Shown piece by piece: positions 31,094 to 40,185 of a DNA stretch of 64,000 nt. The DNA comes from Stutzerimonas stutzeri SDM-LAC (GTDB lineage: Bacteria > Pseudomonadota > Gammaproteobacteria > Pseudomonadales > Pseudomonadaceae): NCBI RefSeq assembly GCF_000235745.1, contig NZ_AGSX01000141.1, forward strand, positions 1-64,000. The letters are read 5' to 3'. The first letter of the stretch is position 1. Each line of letters opens with the position of its first letter. The notes beneath the pieces are model-generated. The model ran no database searches. It saw only the letters and a list, made by a program, of their open reading frames with translations, and was not told the origin of the DNA. The translations under genes were made by a program, and so were the position numbers.

Positions 31094-34000
31094 TCAGATT
31101 CCTTCTGGCAGGCGGATGCCGCGGCTGAAGACCCGCACATTCAAACGCTCATCATTTGGGTTGGTGTCGAGCAGCTGCGTATTGGTTGCTTCGGGCTCGT
31201 TGGCCGGCTCTTCGTTCCGGGCTGGCAAGTACTGGATTGGCGAGTTTTGACCATTGAATGCCAGCACCCCCAGATAAGGCTGACTGGTATTGACCTGGCT
31301 TGGATCAACCGGGTCAACCGGTGCTGGGATTACTTGCAAGGTGCCATCCTGATAGGTAATCGCATAGTTGCCGAGCCCGGTACCGACAGCGTCGCTGGCG
31401 ATAATGGCGTAGTTGCCTGCTGCGGCACTGGTGGGCTCACCCGCACTGCTCAGGTTGACTGAAGCAACACTGTCGTCGCTCAGCAGGCCATTGGCGGTGT
31501 AACCGTTCAGCAGGATACTTTGACCGGCGACTTTGCTGGCATCATTGGCAGCGATGGTGAGGGCGGCCTTGTCGATGATCAGACTGCCATCGGTATAGCT
31601 GAGGGCGTAGTTGTCGGCGCTCAGGCCGCTGGCGCTGAGGACGTAGGTGCCTGCGTTGATCGCGTCTTGAGCTGTACCGTCATAGCTGAGGGTGCCAACC
31701 AGCACGGACTCGCTCTCACCGTTAACAAAGCCGCTGTAAGTCACGCCGTTACCGCCGCTGAAGGCCAGGCCGTCATAGGTCTTGTTGGCGTTATTGGCGG
31801 TAACGGTCAGATTGGCGCGGTCGATATTCGCTGTTAGTCCAGTGGGGTTGGTGAAACTGTAGTTGCTGACCAACCCGCTACCGTCACCCAATCCACCTGT
31901 AACGGTAACTATTTTGCTGATGCCTGATTGCTTATCGGCAAAGGTACCGACTAGACCTGAGAGACTCAGCGTTTCATCACCCACCAAGCCATTAAGGCTC
32001 CCACCACTCAGCGTGGCAACAGTATTCCCGTCATACACTTTGTCATTTGCAGTCAAGCCGCTGAGAGTCAGCGCTTTAGGTGTGATGGTCAGGCTCGGGT
32101 CGCCAACAACTTTTATATCGTAGCCCTGCTGATCTGAAAACAAACCATAGCGCAGCGTGCCATCTCTGACGCTGTAACTACCAACATTGGCTGATGCGCT
32201 GGTATAGCTGGCTATACCGTCGAGGATCACACCAGGCTGGTCAGTCACATAGTTAAATCTGTCAGAGGCGATATTGCCGTCGTAAACTTTGCTAGAAGTA
32301 GCGGTCGGATTCTCCAACGTAACTGTCACGGCCTTGAGAAAACTGCGCAGCAACGGAGTTGAGTTACCTTCGTAGATTCGCCAAACACTGCTTGTACCAC
32401 CTACCGCGTCAATATCCCAGCCAGTGTTGGCAAAAGTTGATAGCGAAGTTAGATTCGCAAAGGTCGATGCAGTACCTAGGTGATTTCCTCCGAAGATGTC
32501 GGTAGGCACACCACTGTTGTTGACGCCCGCCCCAGCCCTATCAGTAATAGCGTAGAAGCTGTTGCTAATTTTACCCCAGTTAGCCCCAGCTAAACCGCCG
32601 ATAGCATACTGTCCTGCCACCGCCCCTATCGCGTAGCTATTTCTTATCGTGCTGTCGTTACCATACCCAACTAAACCACCGACATAACTGATGCCGCCTA
32701 CAGCCCCAGTAGCGTAGGCGTTAATTATCGAGGTGTAGTTGCTGCGCCCGACCAAGCCGCCGACAACACTTTGACCTTCAACTGCACCGGTCGCGTAAAC
32801 ATTGCTGAGCGTGCGCGAGTTGTATCTACCGACCAAACCACCTACGTCATCCCCTCCTATAACCGCGCCGGTAGCGTAAGAGTTGTTGATGTCTCCGTAG
32901 CTGTGTCCGATCAAGCCCCCGACCATATACTCGCCAGTCACAGCACCGGTAGCGTGGGAATTGTTTATTGCACCACCACTGCTATAGCCAGCTAAGCCAC
33001 CGACATTACTGCTAGCACCTATGACGTAGCCGGTAGCGGAGGAGTTGCTGATACTTCCGCTATAGAGGCCTCCAACCAGACCACCAACGAAGTTTCCGCT
33101 TCCTGTCACCGAGCCTGTGGCGGAAGAGTCAAGGATCGTGCCACCCGCCCCGACTAGCCCCCCAACATCGTAGGCACCTGACACGGCACCTGTAGCATAA
33201 GAATTTCTGACCGTACCTAAGGTGCTAACTCCGGCTAAGCCGCCAATAGCATTTACACCTGTAACTGCACCGCTGGCATAAGAGTTGTCGATCTCACCGT
33301 AACTGAGCCCGACTAGACCTCCGACATAATTCTCACCAGCTACAGCACCTAAGGCGTAGGCATGGCTTATTCCTGAGTCACTTAGCATGTCGAGGGAGTC
33401 ATTAAATCCGATAAGACCTCCGACATAGTCACCTCCCACCACCGTGCCAGTGGCGTATACGTGGCTAACCGTACCACTGCGGTTGTAGCCGACTAAGCCA
33501 CCTACATAATCGGCCCCCATCACCGTACCAGTAGCGTATGCGTTGCTGATTGCAGGGCCGTTATTGATATTGATGCTGGCATTGTAGTGGTTGTGCCCAA
33601 CAAGGCCGCCAACATAATTACTTCCAGTCACCGAACCAGTGGCGTAAGCGTCAAGAATTGTGCTGCCGTAGCTATTATTACCGACGAGACCGCCAATATA
33701 GTCAACGCCGGCAACCTTACCAGTGGCATAAGCGCTAATGATATTGCCGTAGTTGAACCCAACAAGGCCTCCAACCTCGTACCCGCCATCTACGTCGCCA
33801 GTGCTGTAAACGTTTTTTATATTCCCGAGGCTAACCCCAGCAAGGCCACCCACCTTGGTGCCACCAATTATCGTTCCTCCCACCAAACCCAGATTGCGCA
33901 CCTGGCTATTTACGCTCAAAATGCGGAATAGCCCAACGTCACTGGCCCCGGGTCGGTTGATTGTTAAGTCAGATATCTCGTGGCCAAGCCCATCTAAAAT

Positions 34001-35611
34001 ACCGCTAAACTCACCAAATCCAGACCACCACGGCGCACCAAGTTGAGCGAAGCCTTGACCATTATTCCAGAGCGCAGTAGCAGTGGCATCAATACCGGCC
34101 CCAAGCACATAGTTTGCTGAAGGATTGCCATTGATTCCTTGCAGGTCTGTACCTGTAAGGGATCCTTGCATACCCAACTCGGTTATTACTCTGTATTCAC
34201 GAATGGTACCGTCACTGCCCAGCTTGGTGCTGAAGTTGTCGCCAGCACTCAGACTCACCTTTGCACCTTGGTTCAGGTGGTAGTCCGCACTATTGCCGTC
34301 AGCAACCGCGCCCTGGCCGAACTCCAGCGCCAGCTTACCCGCACCTGTGCTATTTATATTGGCGTTAATATTGATGTCGCGCTCGGCCTTTAGGGTCAGG
34401 GCGCTAGAGGTATTCCAAGCAATACCGTCGTTGATGTGAATATCGCCATTGCCGCCAGCCGTACCCATACTGGCGGTTTGAATAATGAAGCTGCCGTTAT
34501 CGCTTAAGGCTTGCGATACTGCGGTGCCAGTCATGTCACCGCCACTGGCCGCGACCGTGAAATCATTGGGGCCGATCAACCAGGTGCCAGATTTGCCATC
34601 TGCGGATTTGGTGGTGACCTTAACGCTGTCGGCAATCTGCACATGGGCGCCGGAGGTTTCAATAAAACCGCCGTTCCCACCATTGGGCGCGCTGGCATCC
34701 AGGGTGCCGGTTACCTGCACCGTACCGCCGTCGAAGCTGCCGAGCATGACGATTTTGCCGTCCTTCTCGCCAAGGGTTTGCGCCTCAATCACGCCGGTGT
34801 TGTTCACCACGGTCTTCAGCAAAGCATCACCGGCGTTGGCGGTGAGCAGCACCTGGCCGCCATCGGCCTTGATCAGCTGGTGGTTTTCCACCAGGGCATC
34901 GACCACAGCTTCATTCACCTGCACGTTGAGCAGGCCATCACCAGCAAAGTCGAGGGTCATGGCATTGCCTGCGGCCAAGACCACCGTGCCCTGATTGGCG
35001 ACGATCACCCCATTGTTGCTGACCGTGCCGCCGAGCAGGGCGACGCTGCCACCGTCGGTGGCGGTGATCCGACCGTTGTTGATCACGCTGGCGTTAGAGC
35101 CGTTGCCCTTGAACTGGTAATTGCCAGCCTCGAAATCACTGACCGACAGGTCTAACGTCGAGGCCACCAGGCCGCCGACATTGACCTGGGCGTTCTGGCC
35201 GAACAGCACCCCGTTAGGGTTGACGATGAACACCCGGCCATTGGCATCCAGCTGGCCCATGATTTTCGAGCCATCGGCACCCAGTACCCGGTTCAGGGCA
35301 ATGGCATCCGTACCGGGCTGGTTGAAGGTGACCCTGTTGCCCTCGGCAATATCGAAGCTCTGCCAGTTGATGGCGAGCTTGTTACTGGCCTGGTCGATGA
35401 CCATCTGGTTGTTGGTGGGCGTGCTGATTTGCCCCTGCCCAGTAACCATCTGGCCGCCGCTGGGCAGGGCGGCGGCAAAGGCCATGGCCGGCAACAGCAG
35501 GGCGGCGGCGAGTACCGCACCGGCCCCTTTACCACGCCGCCGGGCATGCTCGTGGGCGACGTCCCAGCGGGCAAGGCAGGGGTTCCAGACAAGGGCGTAG
35601 GTGCGATTCAT
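31094..35611 (-). CDS. Two-partner secretion exoprotein (TpsA) with GLUG repeats
   Basis: The 1,505-aa secreted filamentous protein starts with an extended signal peptide (MNRTYALVWNPCLARWDVAH, then a basic stretch and a hydrophobic core to AMAFA ~46). Residues ~47-170 form the TPS secretion domain, with NPNG at 131-134. Residues ~580-1015 contain 16 GLUG-type repeats (GGLVG pattern). After these come YDG/MBG-type modules (KVYDGN twice, NKTYDG once) and a short variable tail. Such proteins act in adhesion, biofilm or contact-dependent killing; no toxin domain is visible at the C-terminus, so adhesion is more likely. ATG at 35611 gives the ESPR-type start. Confidence 0.93.
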   Translation of the reverse strand: MNRTYALVWNPCLARWDVAHEHARRRGKGAGAVLAAALLLPAMAFAAALPSGGQMVTGQGQISTPTNNQMVIDQASNKLAINWQSFDIAEGNRVTFNQPGTDAIALNRVLGADGSKIMGQLDANGRVFIVNPNGVLFGQNAQVNVGGLVASTLDLSVSDFEAGNYQFKGNGSNASVINNGRITATDGGSVALLGGTVSNNGVIVANQGTVVLAAGNAMTLDFAGDGLLNVQVNEAVVDALVENHQLIKADGGQVLLTANAGDALLKTVVNNTGVIEAQTLGEKDGKIVMLGSFDGGTVQVTGTLDASAPNGGNGGFIETSGAHVQIADSVKVTTKSADGKSGTWLIGPNDFTVAASGGDMTGTAVSQALSDNGSFIIQTASMGTAGGNGDIHINDGIAWNTSSALTLKAERDININANINSTGAGKLALEFGQGAVADGNSADYHLNQGAKVSLSAGDNFSTKLGSDGTIREYRVITELGMQGSLTGTDLQGINGNPSANYVLGAGIDATATALWNNGQGFAQLGAPWWSGFGEFSGILDGLGHEISDLTINRPGASDVGLFRILSVNSQVRNLGLVGGTIIGGTKVGGLAGVSLGNIKNVYSTGDVDGGYEVGGLVGFNYGNIISAYATGKVAGVDYIGGLVGNNSYGSTILDAYATGSVTGSNYVGGLVGHNHYNASININNGPAISNAYATGTVMGADYVGGLVGYNRSGTVSHVYATGTVVGGDYVGGLIGFNDSLDMLSDSGISHAYALGAVAGENYVGGLVGLSYGEIDNSYASGAVTGVNAIGGLAGVSTLGTVRNSYATGAVSGAYDVGGLVGAGGTILDSSATGSVTGSGNFVGGLVGGLYSGSISNSSATGYVIGASSNVGGLAGYSSGGAINNSHATGAVTGEYMVGGLIGHSYGDINNSYATGAVIGGDDVGGLVGRYNSRTLSNVYATGAVEGQSVVGGLVGRSNYTSIINAYATGAVGGISYVGGLVGYGNDSTIRNSYAIGAVAGQYAIGGLAGANWGKISNSFYAITDRAGAGVNNSGVPTDIFGGNHLGTASTFANLTSLSTFANTGWDIDAVGGTSSVWRIYEGNSTPLLRSFLKAVTVTLENPTATSSKVYDGNIASDRFNYVTDQPGVILDGIASYTSASANVGSYSVRDGTLRYGLFSDQQGYDIKVVGDPSLTITPKALTLSGLTANDKVYDGNTVATLSGGSLNGLVGDETLSLSGLVGTFADKQSGISKIVTVTGGLGDGSGLVSNYSFTNPTGLTANIDRANLTVTANNANKTYDGLAFSGGNGVTYSGFVNGESESVLVGTLSYDGTAQDAINAGTYVLSASGLSADNYALSYTDGSLIIDKAALTIAANDASKVAGQSILLNGYTANGLLSDDSVASVNLSSAGEPTSAAAGNYAIIASDAVGTGLGNYAITYQDGTLQVIPAPVDPVDPSQVNTSQPYLGVLAFNGQNSPIQYLPARNEEPANEPEATNTQLLDTNPNDERLNVRVFSRGIRLPEGI
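32560..33870 (-). repeat. GLUG repeat array within the TpsA gene
   Basis: About 16 imperfect in-frame repeats code for the pattern (V/I)GGL(V/A/I)G...(N)xYATGxVxG. They vary in length from roughly 20 to 35 codons. DNA copies are diverged, so the array is old rather than freshly amplified. Confidence 0.85.
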
Positions 35612-35900
35612 GGGTTGCTCCGTCAACAATAAGGTCCATCAGTGCAAAATGGTGGCAATTTAGTTGCATTGTAGCTTTTGCATGTTTGCCAAACACTTCA
35701 TCTTTTGGCCGGTACGTCCGTTCAAGTGATCACGCTCTTGCACCAACAGCGTCCGATAGGCGCTCACATCGAGAGCAGGCGTTGTTTTAAAGGCAGCCAC
35801 TCAGGCTGAAAAAAACGCTATGGAAACCCCGCTCATTCGATTCAAAAAAATCTCAACCCTACATAACAGCAATGACATCACCATCAAGAAGGTTTACCTC
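35612..35900. other. Divergent promoter region between the TpsA gene and the recombination-like module
   Basis: These 289 AT-richer bases separate two divergent transcription units. They should hold both promoters. I see no strong palindrome or defined -35/-10 pair. An in-frame extension of the next gene starts at 35820, but the ATG at 35901 fits the protein better. Confidence 0.45.
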
Positions 35901-36230
35901 ATGTCGTTGCAATGCCCTCGCTGTCGCTCACCCAAAGTCGCTTCCTTCCACCGCGCCATGAAGATCGCTGCCGCCGTCGGCACGGTCGGCGGTGCCGCTC
36001 GTGGCATCAGTGCTGCGCTGGCTGGCGGTCAAGCCGGGGCGGCTATTGGCGCCATTGCTGGCCCTGTCGGCATTACCGTCGGCTCAATCTCCGGTGCCAT
36101 CCTCGGCGGACTGGCCGGCGGCGTCGGTGGCTGCGCGCTCGGCGCTCAGCTTGGCCACAAGCTCGATCGCCACGTCCTGGCTAACAACCTCTGCCTGCTC
36201 TGCGGGCATCGCTTCAATCTGCCGACCTGA
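35901..36230 (+). CDS. Zinc-ribbon protein with a glycine-rich hydrophobic core
   Basis: The 109-aa protein has CPRC at the N-terminus and CLLC near the C-terminus, a split zinc-ribbon. Between them lies a long Gly/Ala-rich hydrophobic stretch (residues ~25-80, e.g. AAVGTVGGAARGISAALAGG) that could cross or enter a membrane. I do not recognise a named family. It heads a run of co-directional recombination-like genes. Confidence 0.65.
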   Translation: MSLQCPRCRSPKVASFHRAMKIAAAVGTVGGAARGISAALAGGQAGAAIGAIAGPVGITVGSISGAILGGLAGGVGGCALGAQLGHKLDRHVLANNLCLLCGHRFNLPT

Positions 36231-36266
36231 TCAGGCGGCTCCACTCCCTCTTTTCTCTAACTCCCA

Positions 36267-36301
36267 GCCGGTGCTGCGCTCTGCGCAGCGCTTATGCCGG
36301 C
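36267..36301 (+). other. GC-rich hairpin before the DUF932 gene
   Basis: GCCGGTGCTGCGC pairs imperfectly with GCGCAGCGC-ttat-GCCGGC. It has no T-run. It occupies the same position relative to its gene as the two terminator-like hairpins before the next two genes. Confidence 0.5.
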
Positions 36302-36324
36302 GCGCACCCAAAGGAATCGTTCTC

Positions 36325-37293
36325 ATGGCTCATCTCGTCGAAACCATGGCCTACGCCGGAGCTACCCCTTGGCACGGTCTGGGCAACAACCTGCCGCAAA
36401 AACAACCCATTGAGGTCTGGCAACGTGAAGCTGGAATGGACTGGCAAATCCTGGAAAGCCCCGTTCATTTCAAATCGGACGCCATCGGCCACCTCGGTAC
36501 GATTCATTCCTTCCCTGAGCAGAAGGTGCTCTATCGCTCGGATACCAAAGCCCCGCTGTCAGTGGTCTCCAAGCGTTATCACACCGTGCAGCCACGCGAG
36601 GTACTGGAGTTTTACCGGGATCTAACCGAGGTCTCCGGCTATGAGCTGGAGACAGCCGGCGTGCTCAAGGGTGGGCGCAAGTTCTGGGCGCTTGCACGCA
36701 CTGGGCAAGGCACGGCGATCAAGGGTAACGACCAGGTCAACGGCTACCTGCTATTGGCTACGTCATGCGACGGCACCTTGGCCACCACCGCAACGCCGAC
36801 CACTGTTCGCGTGGTGTGCAACAACACCCTGACCATCGCCCTGGACGGAACCAGCCGAGCCATCAAGGTGCCGCACAACACTCGCTTCGATCCGAATCTG
36901 GTGAAGAAGCAGCTCGGCATCGCCGTCTCGCAATGGGACGACTTCATGTACCGCATGCGCCATCTGGCTGAGCGCAAGGTGCAGTGGCATGAGGCAATGG
37001 GCTTCTTTATGAACGTCATGTGCGAGGTCAGTCCGACCGGCCAGCTTCCTGAACAGCTACCCAACGAACGCGCCCTGCGCAAGGTTCAGGAGCTGTACGA
37101 AGGCCGTGGCCGGGGCAGTCAGCTGGAATCGGCAAAGGGCACCGCCTGGGGCCTGCTGAATGCCGTGACCGAATACGTAGATCACGAACGGCGTGCACGC
37201 AGCACCGAGTACCGGCTTGATTCAGCCTGGTTCGGCCAAGGCGCACAGATCAAACAACGCGCCCTGGATACCGCTCTTCAGCTCGCTGCCTAG
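36325..37293 (+). CDS. DUF932 domain protein
   Basis: The 322-aa protein belongs to the DUF932 phage/plasmid-related family (MAHLVETMAYAGATPWHGLG at the start; the central VRVVCNNTLTIAL is characteristic). The function is unknown; the family is common on plasmids, phages and integrative elements, often near recombination genes as here. The start is the ATG at 36325; the longer frame upstream overlaps the zinc-ribbon gene. It is followed by a hairpin with a T-run before the nuclease gene. Confidence 0.85.
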   Translation: MAHLVETMAYAGATPWHGLGNNLPQKQPIEVWQREAGMDWQILESPVHFKSDAIGHLGTIHSFPEQKVLYRSDTKAPLSVVSKRYHTVQPREVLEFYRDLTEVSGYELETAGVLKGGRKFWALARTGQGTAIKGNDQVNGYLLLATSCDGTLATTATPTTVRVVCNNTLTIALDGTSRAIKVPHNTRFDPNLVKKQLGIAVSQWDDFMYRMRHLAERKVQWHEAMGFFMNVMCEVSPTGQLPEQLPNERALRKVQELYEGRGRGSQLESAKGTAWGLLNAVTEYVDHERRARSTEYRLDSAWFGQGAQIKQRALDTALQLAA

Positions 37294-37319
37294 CCCCCGT
37301 CACCCCATCTCAACCGTAT

Positions 37320-37353
37320 CGCCCGGTCAGCTTCGCGCTGGCTGGGCGTTTTT
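37320..37353 (+). terminator. Terminator-like hairpin between the DUF932 and YqaJ genes
   Basis: CGCCCGGTCAGC / GCTGGCTGGGCG gives 12 pairs (two G-T) with a TTCGC loop and TTTTT after it. It lies between co-directional genes, so it may act as an attenuator or a partial terminator rather than an operon end. Confidence 0.75.
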
Positions 37354-37373
37354 ATGTCTGCAAGGTGAACAGC

Positions 37374-38378
37374 ATGAAAGCAACCTCATTGAACCGCAGT
37401 ACCAGCAAACCCCGTCCGGCTTTGCGTCTGATCAGCACCAAGGAATTGCCTCGCGAAGATTGGCTGGCAGTCCGCAAGCAAGGCATCGGCAGCTCCGATG
37501 CAGCCGCTGCCGTCGGCCTCAACCCCTACAAATCGCAACTGGAACTGTGGCTGGAAAAGACCGGGCGAGATACCGGATTGCCGAAGACCGATCCTGATGA
37601 TGAGGACAGCCCGATGTACTGGGGCAACGTCCTAGAGCCCATCGTGGCCTGGCATTACAGCAAGCGCACCAAGAACAAGGTCCGCCGAATCAATGCCGTG
37701 CTGCAGCACCCGGATCCAGAGCTGCCCTGGATGCTAGCCAATATCGACCGAGAAGTAATCGGTGCCGACGACGTGCAGATCCTCGAATGCAAGACAGCCG
37801 GCATAAACGGGGCACGCCTCTGGAAAGAGGGCGTGCCCGAATATGTACAGCTACAGGTGATGCACCAGCTCGCCGTCACCGGGAAGCAGGCTGCTGATGT
37901 GGCGGTTGTGCTCGGAGGGCAGCATCTGGAGATCCATCGCATAGAGCGGGATGAGCAGATGATTGCTCGCCTGATCGAGCTCGAACGGCGCTTCTGGCAG
38001 TACGTGGAAACCGATACCCCACCCCCCGCCGACGGCACAGCTTCCGCCGAGACCGCCCTGCGCTGCCTTTTCCCAACGGATTCGGGCGAGACCGTGGATT
38101 TCAGCGGTCATGCTGGATTGTCAGCGGCCTACATTGAGCTCAAAGCACTGCGCCAAGCGATTGCCGATAAGGAAAAGCGTGAAGCCCAGCTCAAGCAGAT
38201 GCTGCAACAGGCCATGGGCGAGGCCAGTCGGGCTGAGTTCACCAACGGGTACATCAGCTGGCGTAAAGCCAAAGACAGCGTCGGCTTCGACGTGGCCCGG
38301 CTACTTCAGGAGAGACCGCACCTGAAAGCCAAATACTCGCTGGTTAAACCCGGCGCACGGCGCTTCCTGGTCGGCTGA
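37374..38378 (+). CDS. YqaJ / lambda-exonuclease-type viral recombinase nuclease
   Basis: The 334-aa protein belongs to the YqaJ family, alkaline exonucleases that work in single-strand annealing recombination. Catalytic elements are visible: GIGSSDAAAAVGLNPY (38-53), Glu88 (VLEP), Asp125 (ANIDREV) and Glu138-x-Lys140 (LECKTAG). The ATG at 37374 has AAGGTG upstream; a GTG three codons earlier is possible. Such nucleases normally pair with a single-strand annealing protein; no known one is recognisable here, so the DUF932 protein or the next protein is a candidate partner by position only. Confidence 0.88.
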   Translation: MKATSLNRSTSKPRPALRLISTKELPREDWLAVRKQGIGSSDAAAAVGLNPYKSQLELWLEKTGRDTGLPKTDPDDEDSPMYWGNVLEPIVAWHYSKRTKNKVRRINAVLQHPDPELPWMLANIDREVIGADDVQILECKTAGINGARLWKEGVPEYVQLQVMHQLAVTGKQAADVAVVLGGQHLEIHRIERDEQMIARLIELERRFWQYVETDTPPPADGTASAETALRCLFPTDSGETVDFSGHAGLSAAYIELKALRQAIADKEKREAQLKQMLQQAMGEASRAEFTNGYISWRKAKDSVGFDVARLLQERPHLKAKYSLVKPGARRFLVG

Positions 38379-38409
38379 TTCCAACCTCATTTCATCACTC
38401 CCTCCCCTT

Positions 38410-38450
38410 GGCCAGCCCATGCAGTTCGCGCTGCGTGGCTGGCCTTTTTT
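38410..38450 (+). terminator. Terminator-like hairpin between the YqaJ gene and the next gene
   Basis: GGCCAGCC / GGCTGGCC (8 bp) with an inner GCAG / CTGC stem and TTCGCG loop is followed by six T residues. Its loop region (CAG-TTCGCG-CTG) resembles that of the hairpin at 37320-37353 (CAGC-TTCGC-GCTG), so the two look related. Confidence 0.75.
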
Positions 38451-38469
38451 CATTTCCAGGAGAGCAACC

Positions 38470-39420
38470 ATGCTCAAAGGTCTGGCTATCACCCCGCCTG
38501 TGCTCGGGCGGATTTCCATCGGCAAGGTCATCGAGAAAAACGGCAAGCGCCTGCCGGAAAAGGATGATCAGTTCACCATCACTTCCCAGGTACAGAGCCG
38601 AGACGGCTGGCTAGTGCATCCGCTCAATGATGAGCTGCGCCAAGGCAAGGAAGACAAGCTGCGAAGTATTCCGGTACGCCTTCTATTCAACGAGCCGGAA
38701 CTGAATTTTCGCGCGGATTACACGCTCTTCGACCGGCAAACCGGGCGCCCCGTATGCGTAGGCAATGGCGAGACCTGCAAGCGGGTTACCCAGGACGGCA
38801 TGCAGTCACTGCCCTGCCCTTCGCCGGATGCTTGCTCGCTGGCCAAAGGCGGTGCCTGCAAGCCTTACGGCAGGCTGAACGTGATCGTTGGTGATGAGGA
38901 TCCGCTGGGCAGCTTTGTGTTTCGCACTACGGGTTTCAACAGCATTCGCACCCTGGCCGCTCGGCTGCATTACTTCCAGGCCATATCGGGTAACCGCCTG
39001 GCCTGCCTGCCGCTGGAACTGCGTCTGCGTGGCAAGTCCACTCGCCAGAGCCATGGCACGCCGATCTTCTACGCCGACCTGACGGTACGCAGCGGCATGG
39101 ACATGGCTGAAGCACTGGTGACAGCCAGCGAACTCGATTCGCGGCGGCAGGCTGCAGGCTTCAACCAGGCAGCGCTGGACGAAGCTGCACGACGCGGATT
39201 CAGCAACGGAGCATTTGAGGATAGCGAGGAGGATACCAGCGCCATAGTGGAAGAGTTTTACCCCGAGGGTGAAGCATCCGCTGTGGCGACTCCATCTCAA
39301 CTCAACCCCACCAACCCTAGCCTGGCTGAAAAGCTCGATGCACAGGCTGCTCGTCAAACCCCAACCACAGACCAAGACCAAGGAGGCCGCCATGCGCCTG
39401 CACAAGCTGAAAGCCAGTGA
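38470..39420 (+). CDS. Recombination directionality factor-like / metal-binding protein
   Basis: The 316-aa protein resembles a family annotated as recombination directionality factor-like or hydrolase/metal-binding protein on integrative elements. Visible is a Cys group (ETCKRVTQDG, PCPSPDACSLAKGGACKPYG at ~110-140) followed by a beta-rich core (GSFVFRTTGFNSIRTLAARL). The C-terminal ~60 residues are polar and low in complexity. Its end overlaps the start of the RadC-type gene by 29 bases. The directionality role is a family-level guess; the experimentally known factors are from phages. Confidence 0.55.
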   Translation: MLKGLAITPPVLGRISIGKVIEKNGKRLPEKDDQFTITSQVQSRDGWLVHPLNDELRQGKEDKLRSIPVRLLFNEPELNFRADYTLFDRQTGRPVCVGNGETCKRVTQDGMQSLPCPSPDACSLAKGGACKPYGRLNVIVGDEDPLGSFVFRTTGFNSIRTLAARLHYFQAISGNRLACLPLELRLRGKSTRQSHGTPIFYADLTVRSGMDMAEALVTASELDSRRQAAGFNQAALDEAARRGFSNGAFEDSEEDTSAIVEEFYPEGEASAVATPSQLNPTNPSLAEKLDAQAARQTPTTDQDQGGRHAPAQAESQ

Positions 39421-39889
39421 CACGACCGGCACCTACCTGGTCGATTCGCCGGTGACGGAAAGCGACATTCTGCTGATGGCCAAGCAACTGGCCAGCCTGC
39501 GTCTGCGCAAAGGCCGTGAACTGACTTCACCGAAGGAAGTATTCAGCCACCTGCAGGCACTGCTGGCCGGATACGAGCATGAAGTGTTCGCACTGCTCAT
39601 GCTCGATAGCAGGCACCGGGTGATCGCATTTGAGGAGGTGTTTCGCGGCACGCTGGATAGCGCCAGCGTCTACCCACGGGAAGTCGTGAAGATCGCTCTG
39701 GAGTTCAACGCTGCTGCAATCATCCTGGTACACAACCACCCTTCAGGTGATCCGGAGCCAAGCATGGCGGATCGCAACCTCACCACGAAACTGCGGGATG
39801 CACTGAATCTGGTCGGAGTCAGGACGCTCGATCACGTTGTGGTAGGCCAGGAAGATTGCGTGTCGCTGGCTGAGCGGGGCTATCTATAA
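39392..39889 (+). CDS. RadC-family JAMM/MPN protein
   Basis: The 165-aa short RadC-like protein is of the type carried on mobile elements. The JAMM metalloprotease-like motif is complete: Glu81/82 upstream, His114-x-His116, Ser124 and Asp127 in HNHPSGDPEPSMAD. The chromosomal RadC N-terminal helix-hairpin-helix is missing, as is usual for island copies. AGGAGG lies five bases before the ATG. The function is unclear; a nucleic-acid role is often assumed. Confidence 0.88.
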   Translation: MRLHKLKASDTTGTYLVDSPVTESDILLMAKQLASLRLRKGRELTSPKEVFSHLQALLAGYEHEVFALLMLDSRHRVIAFEEVFRGTLDSASVYPREVVKIALEFNAAAIILVHNHPSGDPEPSMADRNLTTKLRDALNLVGVRTLDHVVVGQEDCVSLAERGYL

Positions 39890-39899
39890 GGAGGTGCCA

Positions 39900-40064
39900 A
39901 TGAAACTGCTGTTACGGACTGTGGCCTCGGCATTCATGTTTGCCGGGATTCTTACTGGCTGCCTGGCGGTCTTGCTGCTGGTGATTCTGGTGATACGTTT
40001 TCCGCCACTACTCGCTGCGGTGGTGCTAACGTGCTGGATCCTCAATCGGCTCCAACGAACTTAA
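39900..40064 (+). CDS. Small membrane protein (54 aa)
   Basis: MKLLLRTVASAFMFAGILTG is followed by CLAVLLLVILVI, a charged break and another hydrophobic stretch (LLAAVVLTCWIL), ending NRLQRT. It is probably two short membrane spans. A perfect GGAGG ribosome-binding site and its position 10 nt after the radC-type stop support it. LTGC could also be a lipobox, but the long hydrophobic run after it argues for a membrane anchor. Confidence 0.6.
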   Translation: MKLLLRTVASAFMFAGILTGCLAVLLLVILVIRFPPLLAAVVLTCWILNRLQRT

Positions 40065-40185
40065 TTTGATAGCCAATGTTCAGGGAGGCCACATCCAAGC
40101 GGCTCTCTCTGAACAGGTGCTTAGCTGTTCTTTTTTTGTCAGTCAGGCAGAATCCACCGTCCATTCAAAAAACTGCCGAGCACCG

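Noticed and set aside
32560..33870. Regular repeats that might suggest a CRISPR array
   Set aside because: The repeats are diverged, vary in length, and stay in frame coding for GLUG modules.
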